Part shown: in pieces, positions 8,036-16,245 of the stretch | Layout of the letters: every line of letters starts with the position of its first letter | Position numbering within the stretch: the stretch's first letter is position 1 | Assembly: GCA_029960045.1 (NCBI GenBank) | Contig: JASCOV010000011.1 | Coordinates: 1 to 64,000 of the forward strand | Reading direction: 5' to 3' | Length of the DNA stretch: 64,000 nucleotides | Source of the DNA: Flavobacteriaceae bacterium PS02293 | Lineage (GTDB): Bacteria; Bacteroidota; Bacteroidia; Flavobacteriales; Weeksellaceae | Made by a program: the position numbers and the translations under genes | Notes under the pieces: generated by a model | The model's database searches: none | What the model was told of the DNA's origin: nothing | What the model saw: only the letters and a program-made list of their open reading frames with translations

Positions 8036-9256
8036 TTAAAAATAGGTAGAAATTCCGAAACTGAAGCCTGTCGTGGTTGATGAAGGATTTGCAAAAACAT
8101 CTTTTTGTTTCTGAAATCTGTAATTAATTCTAAAAACAGTCTGTGCATTTGGTCTTAAACTAATTGCAGGCATTACACTCCATAGGTCATCTCCAATTTT
8201 GCTGTTATTTTCTCTAAAGTGGCCTACATTCCAATCTATATATTCAAAACGGCAAGCAACATTAACAACAGCTTTTTCCCAACTTAGAATTTTTCTTTTA
8301 ACTACGGGTTGCACAATATCAATAAATCCTCCATATTGTCTATCCCCATATTGCTGTGTATAAGTTTCAGGAACATCTACTTTTACCCATGCCCATTCCG
8401 CAGTAATAAAAGTTCCCAAATTTGGAAGTGTATTATTATAATCCAATGCAAATACCCTTACACTTCTTTTATCATCGATCTGGAGACCATCATCCTGAAA
8501 TTTATTATAAATACCTCCCATATAAGAAACTCCAATCTCTCCTGCTTTTTTATGTCTTGTAGCAATTTTGGCGGTTAAAAGAGGGATGCCACTGTTGATT
8601 TCTTCAAAACGTTCCGGATTACTTTTGGCAGCGGGCAAATAAGTTTTGTTCTGACTATTATCAATAATTGAATTATCAAAATTTCCGGAAAGATAGGCTT
8701 CATAGCCAATCATCCAATCTGCTTTATACATTTTTCCATATAACCCAAAGCCGGCGTTGCTAAATGTTGCAGGCAACATTTGTGTTGCTGATATAGGACG
8801 ATCAGTAAATTCCCATTTCGGACCATCATGATTTTGGTTGAAAGCCCCAATTGGATTCATGATAATTCCTCCTCGCAAATTAAGCAGGGGATTGAGCTCC
8901 ACATCAATGGCAGCAAATTCAATATTAATCTCTTTACCACCTTCTTCCCATTCTAGTTCACTAAGAAATTTTATTTTGGACGAAATTGAAGAAGATACGA
9001 AAAGTGTCATTCTTCGTAATTGAAATTGATGTCCTTCTGATACGCCGTCGGTACTGATGTGCTGCCAGTTGACTTCTGCATAGCCTCCGATAGAGACAGG
9101 TACTTTTCCTAGGCCTAAGAAAGGGCGTGTGTAGACAGCATCCATATTTAAAGATTGGGCGCTGTCTGCAGGAATTCTTTTTAATAGCTCAGTATCGACC
9201 TGTGCTATGGTTGTTTGAAATATTAAAAATACAGTAAGGTAGAGGATTTTTTTCAT
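8036..9256 (-). CDS. outer-membrane porin-like beta-barrel protein
   Basis: 406 residues. A signal peptide (1-18, ending TTIAQ) is followed by a chain of alternating aromatic strands ending in a C-terminal Phe (GISTYF), as in outer-membrane barrels. The layout (VSIGGYAEVNW, FQLRRMTLFV, KIKFLSELEW) resembles phosphate-selective or carboxylate porin-like proteins of Bacteroidota. Its start overlaps the Rieske gene stop by 4 bp, so the two are translationally coupled. It is probably the outer-membrane component of a three-gene operon with the Rieske and di-heme proteins. The substrate is unknown. Confidence 0.75.
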   Translation of the reverse strand: MKKILYLTVFLIFQTTIAQVDTELLKRIPADSAQSLNMDAVYTRPFLGLGKVPVSIGGYAEVNWQHISTDGVSEGHQFQLRRMTLFVSSSISSKIKFLSELEWEEGGKEINIEFAAIDVELNPLLNLRGGIIMNPIGAFNQNHDGPKWEFTDRPISATQMLPATFSNAGFGLYGKMYKADWMIGYEAYLSGNFDNSIIDNSQNKTYLPAAKSNPERFEEINSGIPLLTAKIATRHKKAGEIGVSYMGGIYNKFQDDGLQIDDKRSVRVFALDYNNTLPNLGTFITAEWAWVKVDVPETYTQQYGDRQYGGFIDIVQPVVKRKILSWEKAVVNVACRFEYIDWNVGHFRENNSKIGDDLWSVMPAISLRPNAQTVFRINYRFQKQKDVFANPSSTTTGFSFGISTYF

Positions 9257-9699
9257 ACGGGTTTCTTTAAAGAAATTTTCAAAAAATCGAATTCTATGTA
9301 CACCGGAAATTTTCTTAGTGCCCTATCAGCAGGGCCATTTTGTACATGCCCTTTATTGGTAAATTCGCTACCGTGTGCAGGACATTGGAGCTTGTCTCCA
9401 AACACTTGTAATTGGCTTCCCTGATGGCTACATTGCATCCATAGTGCCTCATATTCGGTTTCTGAAAAACGAAATACGCAGATAGGATATTTCAGGATAT
9501 CATTTTGAATGATGACATAAGAACGTTTTTTATCTGGATATTTTGCTTCCACAAAATCTACCAAAGGCAATATAATGTAATCTTCTTCAATTGTTCCAGC
9601 AACTATTTTATTGCTTATACACCCTGAAAGAACGATAGGAAGTGCAGTAAGCCCCAAACAGGCAAAACCACATTTTTTTATAAATTCAAGTCTGTCCAC
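9253..9699 (-). CDS. Rieske [2Fe-2S] lipoprotein
   Basis: 148 residues. A leader ends in a lipobox at Cys27 (LSGC). The Rieske cluster motif is complete: C90-x-H92 (CSHQG) and C106-x2-H109 (CPAHGSEF), which bind one [2Fe-2S] centre. No catalytic domain is attached, so it looks like an electron carrier. It lies 2 bp after the di-heme oxidoreductase stop and overlaps the porin gene by 4 bp, so three genes form one tight operon. An electron path between the Rieske centre and the di-heme protein is inferred from that arrangement. Confidence 0.88.
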   Translation of the reverse strand: MDRLEFIKKCGFACLGLTALPIVLSGCISNKIVAGTIEEDYIILPLVDFVEAKYPDKKRSYVIIQNDILKYPICVFRFSETEYEALWMQCSHQGSQLQVFGDKLQCPAHGSEFTNKGHVQNGPADRALRKFPVYIEFDFLKISLKKPV

Positions 9700-9701
9700 T
9701 T

Positions 9702-10904
9702 TTATAATGATTTTAAAAATTTAATAATAGCTTCTTTCTCCTGAGATAATAACTGCATGTATTTATTTTTGCTATTTGTAGCTTCTCCACCATGCAGTTG
9801 TATAGCTTCCTCTATACTTTTTGCTCTACCATCATGCATTAAGAAATATTGCCCCCCTTGTGATTTTGGTGATAAACCCAGTCCCCACAATGCAGGAGTA
9901 CGCCATTCATAGGTCTTTGCAGATCCTTCTGTATATCCATCATCCAAAGCATTGCCCATATCATGAAGCAATAGATCTGTGTATGGGTAAAACTTTTTAT
10001 TTGATAATGCTGAAATTGAAGATGATGAAGTTTTTAATTCCGGGACATGGCATTTAATGCAACTTATTTGGGTAAATAGAGCCTGCCCCTGCTTAACACT
10101 ATTGTTTTCTGGATCTCGTTGAATCGGCGTTTTTAATGTACGCAGATAAAATACGACATCTGCAATGGTTTTGTCAGAGACCTCTGGGTCAATGTTCATT
10201 CCTGAATAAACATCTTGAGGATTAAATGTTGAAGCAATGCCCATATCTTGATTATAGGCATTAACAGTCTGTTGAAGTAAGCTGTATGTGGATGCTTTTT
10301 TACCAAATCGTCCAATATACTTTCCTTCTTTTGGGATAGCAAAGGGGAATGGCGCTTGATACCCTGGAAGCACTATGTAATTTGGAACTCCTGAAATCCC
10401 ATCATTATCTGCATCAAAAGGATCAGCCATTGCCAAGATATCTGTATCGGATACCAATTCAATAAAACCCAATCCTGTATTTGCAGGCGGAGTAAATTTG
10501 GAAAATGTCGCTCCGAAAGGAATTGTCTCCGGAGTAAAACCCGGTATCGCTCTATTCTGTAATTGGGGACCACCTAAATGTAAAAATAAATTACCTGTTT
10601 CGTCAACCTGCCCAAAACGAGTCAGCGTAGAAAAAGGTGTGCCCTTTCCGTCACCGGCATGACAACTGCCGCAACTTGTTGCTACAAATGTAGGCCCAAG
10701 CCCTTTTTCAACTGTGAAAATTTCATCATTAAAAGCTATATCTCCTTTTAAAAATTGCTGGTTTTCAGCATAAGACAAACCCTCAATTGGACCATCTAGT
10801 AATTCACCTTCGTCTATTGCTTCCGGATGAAGGTTATCACAAGCCTGCACGATAATAAAAACAAGATAGCAAAGTACAAAAACAGATAAATATCTTTTAC
10901 TCAC
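9702..10904 (-). CDS. di-heme oxidoreductase lipoprotein (DHOR family)
   Basis: 400 residues. The lipobox ends at Cys22 (VQAC). Two c-type haem sites are visible: CGSCH at 78-82 and CIKCH at 282-286. The spacing and the C-terminal segment WRTPALWGLG...HDGRAKSIEEAI match the DHOR family (PF06537), often called thiol oxidoreductases; relatives commonly lie near imelysin or iron-uptake genes. It is first in an operon with Rieske and porin genes. A 26-bp palindrome of DtxR/MntR type lies 26 bp upstream, which suggests metal-dependent regulation. The true substrate is not known. Confidence 0.88.
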   Translation of the reverse strand: MSKRYLSVFVLCYLVFIIVQACDNLHPEAIDEGELLDGPIEGLSYAENQQFLKGDIAFNDEIFTVEKGLGPTFVATSCGSCHAGDGKGTPFSTLTRFGQVDETGNLFLHLGGPQLQNRAIPGFTPETIPFGATFSKFTPPANTGLGFIELVSDTDILAMADPFDADNDGISGVPNYIVLPGYQAPFPFAIPKEGKYIGRFGKKASTYSLLQQTVNAYNQDMGIASTFNPQDVYSGMNIDPEVSDKTIADVVFYLRTLKTPIQRDPENNSVKQGQALFTQISCIKCHVPELKTSSSSISALSNKKFYPYTDLLLHDMGNALDDGYTEGSAKTYEWRTPALWGLGLSPKSQGGQYFLMHDGRAKSIEEAIQLHGGEATNSKNKYMQLLSQEKEAIIKFLKSL

Positions 10905-10929
10905 GATTATTTTTTTTACAAATATAAAT

Positions 10930-10955
10930 AAATTGTTAGACTAATCTAACAATTT
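10930..10955. promoter_or_regulatory. DtxR/MntR-like operator palindrome
   Basis: AAATTGTTAGA (10930-10940) and TCTAACAATTT (10945-10955) are perfect 11-bp inverted arms around CTAA. The core TTAGACTAATCTAA resembles DtxR/IdeR/MntR-family operators (TTAGG-TAG-CCTAA type). A further half-site, ATTAATCTAA, follows at about 10961-10970. It lies 26 bp upstream of the di-heme oxidoreductase start, where a repressor would block transcription. The absence of a T-run and the upstream position argue against a terminator. The regulator is not encoded in the window. Confidence 0.5.
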
Positions 10956-11302
10956 GTTTATATTAATCTAATTTTACTGTGATATTTAATCTGGATTTCG
11001 GTTTTTGAACTTTTATCTTATTTAACACAGAGTCATATTCCAAAAATTTTAAAAGAGTTCTACTCAGAGTAATCGTAATAGAAGATTTTTATAGTGTAAG
11101 AAACGGAGGTATAATTCTGTCCAAACTTTTTTTGGCGACGCATACAATTAATTACTAGATTAAAAAAGCAAAGAGGCTGTCCGAAAAGTTTGGACAGCCT
11201 CAATTTTTGCTGGTTTTATTTGTGCCCCAATACAGGAGGAGTATATGAATATTTGATTCTCAGAAGGTTTATCTGACTTTTAGGACACTTCCTTTTGCTT
11301 TT
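10956..11302. other. gene-free spacer before the di-heme operon
   Basis: About 350 bp without a credible gene on either strand. It holds a terminator-like hairpin at 11173-11201 and a 14-bp inverted repeat (11117-11130 with 11184-11197). Both are listed or discussed separately. Confidence 0.55.
11173..11201 (-). terminator. hairpin terminator of the endonuclease gene
   Basis: GAGGCTGTCC (11173-11182) pairs perfectly with GGACAGCCTC (11192-11201) over a 9-base loop. Read on the minus strand it is followed by TTTGCTTTTTTAA, a T-rich tail. It lies about 100 bp past the endonuclease stop. The AGGCTGTCC stem also resembles ends of some insertion sequences, so an IS remnant is the alternative. Confidence 0.55.
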
Positions 11303-12382
11303 TTAATCTTCTATAATAAATTTTGTATTGCTATTATCTAATTTAAGAAAATAAACTCCTTTTGGTAGATTTTTCAAATTAACTGTATTCCCATTCTCAA
11401 ATGGTTTTTCAATTGTTTGAACATTTTGTCCAGCAGAATTAATAATTAATGCAATTTTAAATTTTTTCAAATCTTTTTCGCCAGTTACTCTTAAGACATT
11501 TCCTCTAACTGGATTTGGAACAATGGTTAGATTTTTAGATATTGATGAAACATCATCTACACCCATATAAGCTCCCCAAATCAGCGCAACAAATTCAGGG
11601 CGGTCTATATATGGATTCCTATTTCCCTGATATGTGAAAGCTGCATTATTTCGTGCTATTTCAAAAGCTGAGACTGGATCTCCATCATTCCACGCAAGTA
11701 ATTGTTTGAGTTCCCAAGTTTGAAGACCTGGAAATGCCACAGAGCCTAAAATGTTTCCATTGCTGAAACCAGAAAGTTGTGTTTCATATCTTGTTACAAA
11801 ATATAAAATCATTCTTGCAATATCTCCCTTAAATTCATCTATTGGTTCAAAAACAGTACCTGCGTAGCCTGCGGAAGCCGAACTTCCTAATTTTGAGCCA
11901 TTTAATGAAGTAAAAGAAACCGTTCCTACTTTTCCAAATGGGTAATTTGATCGCATTCCGTTTACTTTGCCATCAGTTGGTGTCACAAAATGGACATCAG
12001 ATCTCATTGGTAAGTTTTGATTAAATAAGCTTTGTGGTACTACGTGCTCCCTGTTATAACAATCTCCTTCACTGCTGTAATTACCACACTGGTTAGAACC
12101 GTGGTTATAGTTGTATGGATCTGATCCAAGTGGATTTTCTGAATACATATCCATTACAGTTCCGTCGTTTTCATAAAAATAATCTCGGTCTGTAGTTTGA
12201 AATGCATTTAATAATCCTGCATACCCTTTGTCTTGGTGCCCATTGGTAATTATTGTTTTAAGTTTTGATTTTAGGGTTGCTCCAGAAAGACCTGCTGTTC
12301 CGTCATAATAATTCGTTGGTGCTTGTGCAGAGATTGTACAAAATACAAAGCCCGTCAAAAGATTTAGTAATAATTTTTTCAT
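11303..12382 (-). CDS. secreted endonuclease I with type IX sorting domain
   Basis: 359 residues. A signal peptide (1-19, ending TISAQ) is followed by an endonuclease I domain (PF04231; about 25-265) with the metal/His site NREHVVPQS (110-118, His113) and the motif SDVHFVTPTDGKVN. Residues about 280-359 form a type A sorting domain (LTIVPNPV start, GVYFLKL, KFIIE end), so the nuclease should leave the cell through the type IX secretion system. Likely role: degradation of extracellular DNA and RNA for nutrients. It stands alone between spacers, with its own terminator. Confidence 0.92.
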   Translation of the reverse strand: MKKLLLNLLTGFVFCTISAQAPTNYYDGTAGLSGATLKSKLKTIITNGHQDKGYAGLLNAFQTTDRDYFYENDGTVMDMYSENPLGSDPYNYNHGSNQCGNYSSEGDCYNREHVVPQSLFNQNLPMRSDVHFVTPTDGKVNGMRSNYPFGKVGTVSFTSLNGSKLGSSASAGYAGTVFEPIDEFKGDIARMILYFVTRYETQLSGFSNGNILGSVAFPGLQTWELKQLLAWNDGDPVSAFEIARNNAAFTYQGNRNPYIDRPEFVALIWGAYMGVDDVSSISKNLTIVPNPVRGNVLRVTGEKDLKKFKIALIINSAGQNVQTIEKPFENGNTVNLKNLPKGVYFLKLDNSNTKFIIED

Positions 12383-12496
12383 GCTAATGTTAAAAAATAA
12401 AAGGTTAATAAAAGTTGTTTGAATGAATTTTTGTTTGGAAAATATTGTTTGGAGAATACTTAAGTATTATTCAGAAAATGATACATTGTATTTTAA

Positions 12497-12691
12497 CTAT
12501 TTAGAGTGTGTTTGATGGTTAGATGGTCTGGGATGAATTTTTGTATACTTAACACTAAATTTATAAGTCTGATGTATTATTAGCAAAAGAAAAAAAAGGG
12601 CACAACATATCAGATAAAAGATATCCTTTGAGGAAACCCTATGTTTACTATTACGTATTGCTTTTCTTTTTAATGTCCTTTTAAAACTCAT
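12497..12691 (-). CDS. possible small basic single-span membrane protein
   Basis: 64 residues. A very basic N-terminus (KRTLKRKAIRNSKH) precedes one strongly hydrophobic segment (about 24-43, IFYLICCALFFLLLII) and a polar tail. It starts 10 bp after the PAP2 phosphatase stop, a spacing that fits an operon. No family was recognised. The composition is also what chance would give in AT-rich DNA, so it may not be real. Confidence 0.3.
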   Translation of the reverse strand: MSFKRTLKRKAIRNSKHRVSSKDIFYLICCALFFLLLIIHQTYKFSVKYTKIHPRPSNHQTHSK

Positions 12692-12701
12692 TATATTACT
12701 T

Positions 12702-13499
12702 TTAAAAGGACAATTGATAGTTTAGCCCCATCATATTCGTTTTATCAAATTTTTGATAAAATGGCGAAATCATCGAAGCAGACTTACCCTTGCTGATGTT
12801 AAACAAAGAATTGATTTTGGGATATAACCAATAAGCTAGTTCTGTTGACAATATCCCAACTCCAGCACCTGCAAATACATCAGTTACCCAATGTTTGTTA
12901 TTGATTACCCGGTATACACTTGTAAAAACCGCAAATGAATATCCCGATATTCCAAGCCAGTAATTGGTGTCCTTATATTCACGGAATAAAAAGTGGGCAG
13001 TCGAAAAGGCAACAGCAGCATGTCCCGAAGGAAACGACATATTATTGGATTTATCAGGTCGCTCTTCTCCGATTAATTTCTTACTTGGAAGTACAATAGC
13101 CGCTGTCAAAGCCTGGCTGGTTGCAAAAATAATTGTTCTTTCTTTAAAATTATGTTTACCCTTCATCCCTGCTAAATTCAAGGCATACACCATTGCAGCA
13201 GGGACGTACTGTGTATAATTATCCAGTTTTGAATTGGACAAATTATGTTCGTTCACTTCTCCCCTAACATCACGATCTATTTCTTTCATCTGAGGAACAG
13301 CAAAACTGATGGCTCCGGCTGTAATCAAGCTTGCCGGGATAATTAATTTCTTGTAACTTAATTGATGATGTTTCAGATCAGATACCTCTAAAGAATCATA
13401 GTAATCTACAGTATTTAACTTCAGACTGTCTTGTGCTGAGGCTAAACAACAAATCTGCATCAATATTATGAGCATATATTTTTTGAATAAATTTGTCAT
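12702..13499 (-). CDS. PAP2-family lipid phosphatase
   Basis: Start placed at 13499 (four codons inside the longest frame) because the signal-like leader TNLFKKYMLIILMQICCLASAQ begins there. About 265 residues. All three PAP2 motifs are present: KKLIGEERP (about 140-148), FPSGH (about 156-160) and R...HWVTD (Arg about 197, His 203, Asp 207). The family dephosphorylates membrane lipids such as phosphatidic acid, PGP or undecaprenyl pyrophosphate. It may remodel the envelope near the LTA-synthase-like gene of the same island. Substrate not determinable from sequence. Confidence 0.88.
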   Translation of the reverse strand: MTNLFKKYMLIILMQICCLASAQDSLKLNTVDYYDSLEVSDLKHHQLSYKKLIIPASLITAGAISFAVPQMKEIDRDVRGEVNEHNLSNSKLDNYTQYVPAAMVYALNLAGMKGKHNFKERTIIFATSQALTAAIVLPSKKLIGEERPDKSNNMSFPSGHAAVAFSTAHFLFREYKDTNYWLGISGYSFAVFTSVYRVINNKHWVTDVFAGAGVGILSTELAYWLYPKINSLFNISKGKSASMISPFYQKFDKTNMMGLNYQLSF

Positions 13500-13684
13500 G
13501 GGAATATGCATTTTGATTTAATTTCTGTAATTATTTCTGAACATAGTTATTGCTGTTCCGATATAAAATCGGAATAAAAACAATAGAATTATATTGATTT
13601 AAAGATTAGTTAGATATTGGAGGCTGGTTTAAAAACTTCATTTTATTTATTGAATTACAGTATTTAAAAAAATCTGAAAAGTAA

Positions 13685-15724
13685 TTATTCAAATTTCATT
13701 TTCTGAATTCTTACGGCATTCAGAATAGCAATAAGTGAAACTCCTACATCAGCAAAAACAGCTTCCCACATCGTTGCCAGCCCTCCGGCTCCCAGAACAA
13801 GTACAATTGCTTTCACTACAAATGCTAGGATGATATTCTGCCAAACTATCTTTTTTGTCTGTTTGCCAATATTAATTGCAATAGGAATTTTTGACGGTTT
13901 ATCATCCTGAATTACGACATCGGCTGTTTCAATAGTCGCATCACTTCCTAATCCACCCATAGCAATTCCTACGTCACTCAATGCAACCACTGGTGCATCA
14001 TTTACCCCGTCACCAACAAATGCAACGCTCTCTTTTCTTGCTTTAATCTCTTTAACTTTATTGACTTTGTCTTCCGGAAGTAAATCTCCAAAAGCATTAT
14101 CAATTCCTATCTTATGCGCAACATATTTAACCACACTACTCTTATCCCCACTGAGCATGGTCACCTTAACATTAAGATTATGAAGTTTTTTGATTGTAAT
14201 CCCTGCATCTTCTTTTATGCTGTCTGCAATAGTAATAAGGCCAGCAAATTTTCCTTCATATGCTATTGCGATGATAGTATAAACAATTGTGGAAGGGTCA
14301 ATATCATATTTAATATTGAATTTATCCATTAGCTTAAAATTACCTACCAACAAATCTTTTCCGTTCACAGTCGCTATAAGACCGTGACCTGCAATTTCTT
14401 CCGTATTCTCAAGATTGATAGAACTATCAATTTCTCCAACATACTCATGAATAGCGGTTGCGACAGGATGCGTTGACTTACTCTCCAGTGCATTTACCAG
14501 CTTAAGAATTTCGTCCTGGTCAAAACCTGGCAGAATTTTAACTTCCTGAACTTTAAAAACACCTTCAGTCATTGTTCCGGTTTTGTCCATTACAACGTTT
14601 TGTATCTCAGCAATTTTATCGAGAAAATTACTTCCTTTAAATAAAATCCCATTTCTGCTTGCGGCACCAATCCCTCCGAAATATCCTAAAGGAATCGATA
14701 TTACCAATGCACAAGGGCATGAGATCACTAAAAATACCAGCGCACGATACAACCAATCTCTAAATACATAATCATCAACAATGAAATATGGTACAACGCA
14801 GATTAAAATTGCCAATAAGACGACTATAGGTGTATATATACGAGCAAATTTTCTGATAAAAAGTTCTGTAGGTGCTTTTTGTGATGTGGCATTCTGTACC
14901 AATTCCAAAATCTTACTTAATTTACTATCTTCGTAAGCAGTAGTGATTTTTACTTGTGCGACGCTCGTCAGATTGATCATTCCTGCTAAAACTGACTCCC
15001 CTTTGCTTTTCGTATCTGGTTTACTTTCGCCTGTTAAAGCAGCGGTGTTAAAGGATGCCGAATCACTTAGCAATTCACCGTCCAACGCTAATTTTTCACC
15101 AGGTTTCAATTGAATAATCTCTCCTATTTTAGCTTGTGCAGCTTTTATAGTTTTAGGAATATTATTCTCCAAAATTGTAACCTCATCTGGGCGCTGGTCA
15201 AGTAAAGCTTTAATATTACTCTTAGCCCTTGTAACTGCGAGAGTTTGAAAGGTCTCTCCTACAGCATAGAACAACATTACAGCAACACCTTCAGGATATT
15301 CTGCGATAATAAATGCGCCGACAGTAGCAATGGTCATCAGTAAAAATTCCGAAAAGACATCACCTTTTACGATACTTTCAATAGCTTCTTTTATAACAGG
15401 AAGGCCAACAGGAGCATAAGCAGCCACATACCATATTGTCCTAATCCATCCATTAAACCATTCAATTTTCACGTAATTATCAAATACTATTCCCGTTAAT
15501 AGAAGCACCAGTGATATTACTGATGGTAAAAACATTTGAAAAATAGTCTTATCCGTGCTTCCGTGGTCGTGCCCGTCTTCATCGTTATGATCATGATCAT
15601 GCCCGTCGTTCGCTGTATGTTTCGATTTTTCCAGGAGATTATCAGCCTTTTTATCAATCTTTTCCTCTTGTGCAGAGCAGCATAGCTGTTTGCCCTCTGC
15701 GTCATACTTGTGAATGTGTTCCAT
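13685..15724 (-). CDS. heavy-metal P-type ATPase (Zn/Cd/Co type)
   Basis: 679 residues. The N-terminus has no HMA fold but is Cys- and His-rich (CC at 15-16, then GHDHDHNDEDGHDHG at 41-55), a probable zinc-binding tail. Membrane helices start at about 62. Conserved sites: TGES 231-234, the metal-translocation motif SCPCAL 335-340, phosphorylation site DKTGT 380-384 (Asp380), HP 419-420 and GDGVNDAP 571-578. CPC with a His-rich tail points to P1B Zn/Cd/Pb or Co export. It is last in the zinc/cadmium block, 43 bp after MgtC. Confidence 0.93.
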   Translation of the reverse strand: MEHIHKYDAEGKQLCCSAQEEKIDKKADNLLEKSKHTANDGHDHDHNDEDGHDHGSTDKTIFQMFLPSVISLVLLLTGIVFDNYVKIEWFNGWIRTIWYVAAYAPVGLPVIKEAIESIVKGDVFSEFLLMTIATVGAFIIAEYPEGVAVMLFYAVGETFQTLAVTRAKSNIKALLDQRPDEVTILENNIPKTIKAAQAKIGEIIQLKPGEKLALDGELLSDSASFNTAALTGESKPDTKSKGESVLAGMINLTSVAQVKITTAYEDSKLSKILELVQNATSQKAPTELFIRKFARIYTPIVVLLAILICVVPYFIVDDYVFRDWLYRALVFLVISCPCALVISIPLGYFGGIGAASRNGILFKGSNFLDKIAEIQNVVMDKTGTMTEGVFKVQEVKILPGFDQDEILKLVNALESKSTHPVATAIHEYVGEIDSSINLENTEEIAGHGLIATVNGKDLLVGNFKLMDKFNIKYDIDPSTIVYTIIAIAYEGKFAGLITIADSIKEDAGITIKKLHNLNVKVTMLSGDKSSVVKYVAHKIGIDNAFGDLLPEDKVNKVKEIKARKESVAFVGDGVNDAPVVALSDVGIAMGGLGSDATIETADVVIQDDKPSKIPIAINIGKQTKKIVWQNIILAFVVKAIVLVLGAGGLATMWEAVFADVGVSLIAILNAVRIQKMKFE

Positions 15725-15767
15725 AATATTTTGATTAAATGTTTACATTTTTAAATCTTAAAGTAAG

Positions 15768-16244
15768 CTAAACGTCGTTTCCTTCATCATGCTTACTTTT
15801 GTTTGAAATATTACTTTTTATTATCTTTCTAAACCATGTGAATTTATTAAGAGATAATAATATGTAAATTAAAACGGTAGAAAATATAGCCAGTACATAC
15901 ATATTGAGAGCAACTGCAGAGCCGACTGCCGCCGTAGCCCATAAGGCAGATGATGTTGTCAGCCCCATAAGACTGTTGCTTTTATCCTTAAAGCTCAAAC
16001 CTGCGCCGATAAAGCCGAGTCCCGTTGCTATCGCAGCGAGCATTCGTGCAATAGCAGATTTATCATCTGTAAGGTGAGATGCAATTGCAACAAACAGACA
16101 CGAAGCCAAGGTAATTGCACCAAAAGTTCTGATTCCCGCATCTTTATGGGATGTTTCCCTCTCAAAACCTATAATACAACCTAATACTATTGACAAAAAG
16201 AGTTTAGCTGCAATAATTAACTCAAAGCGGAGATCCATATTCAT
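15768..16244 (-). CDS. MgtC/SapB-family membrane protein
   Basis: 158 residues; translation could also begin at Met3. Four to five hydrophobic segments occupy 10-135. The N-terminal signature LGCIIGFERE, with the DAGIRTFGAITLASCLF segment, is the MgtC/SapB family core. Members influence magnesium-limited growth and ATP synthase or membrane potential in pathogens; many short environmental versions have no known job. It starts 1 bp after the LTA-synthase-like stop, so they are coupled. Its place beside metal exporters suggests a role in ion balance. Confidence 0.88.
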   Translation of the reverse strand: MNMDLRFELIIAAKLFLSIVLGCIIGFERETSHKDAGIRTFGAITLASCLFVAIASHLTDDKSAIARMLAAIATGLGFIGAGLSFKDKSNSLMGLTTSSALWATAAVGSAVALNMYVLAIFSTVLIYILLSLNKFTWFRKIIKSNISNKSKHDEGNDV

Positions 16245-16245
16245 A

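Noticed and set aside
10373..10573. Second minus-strand frame of 66 codons inside the di-heme gene
   Set aside because: Same strand but wrong frame relative to the well-supported di-heme gene. No independent support.
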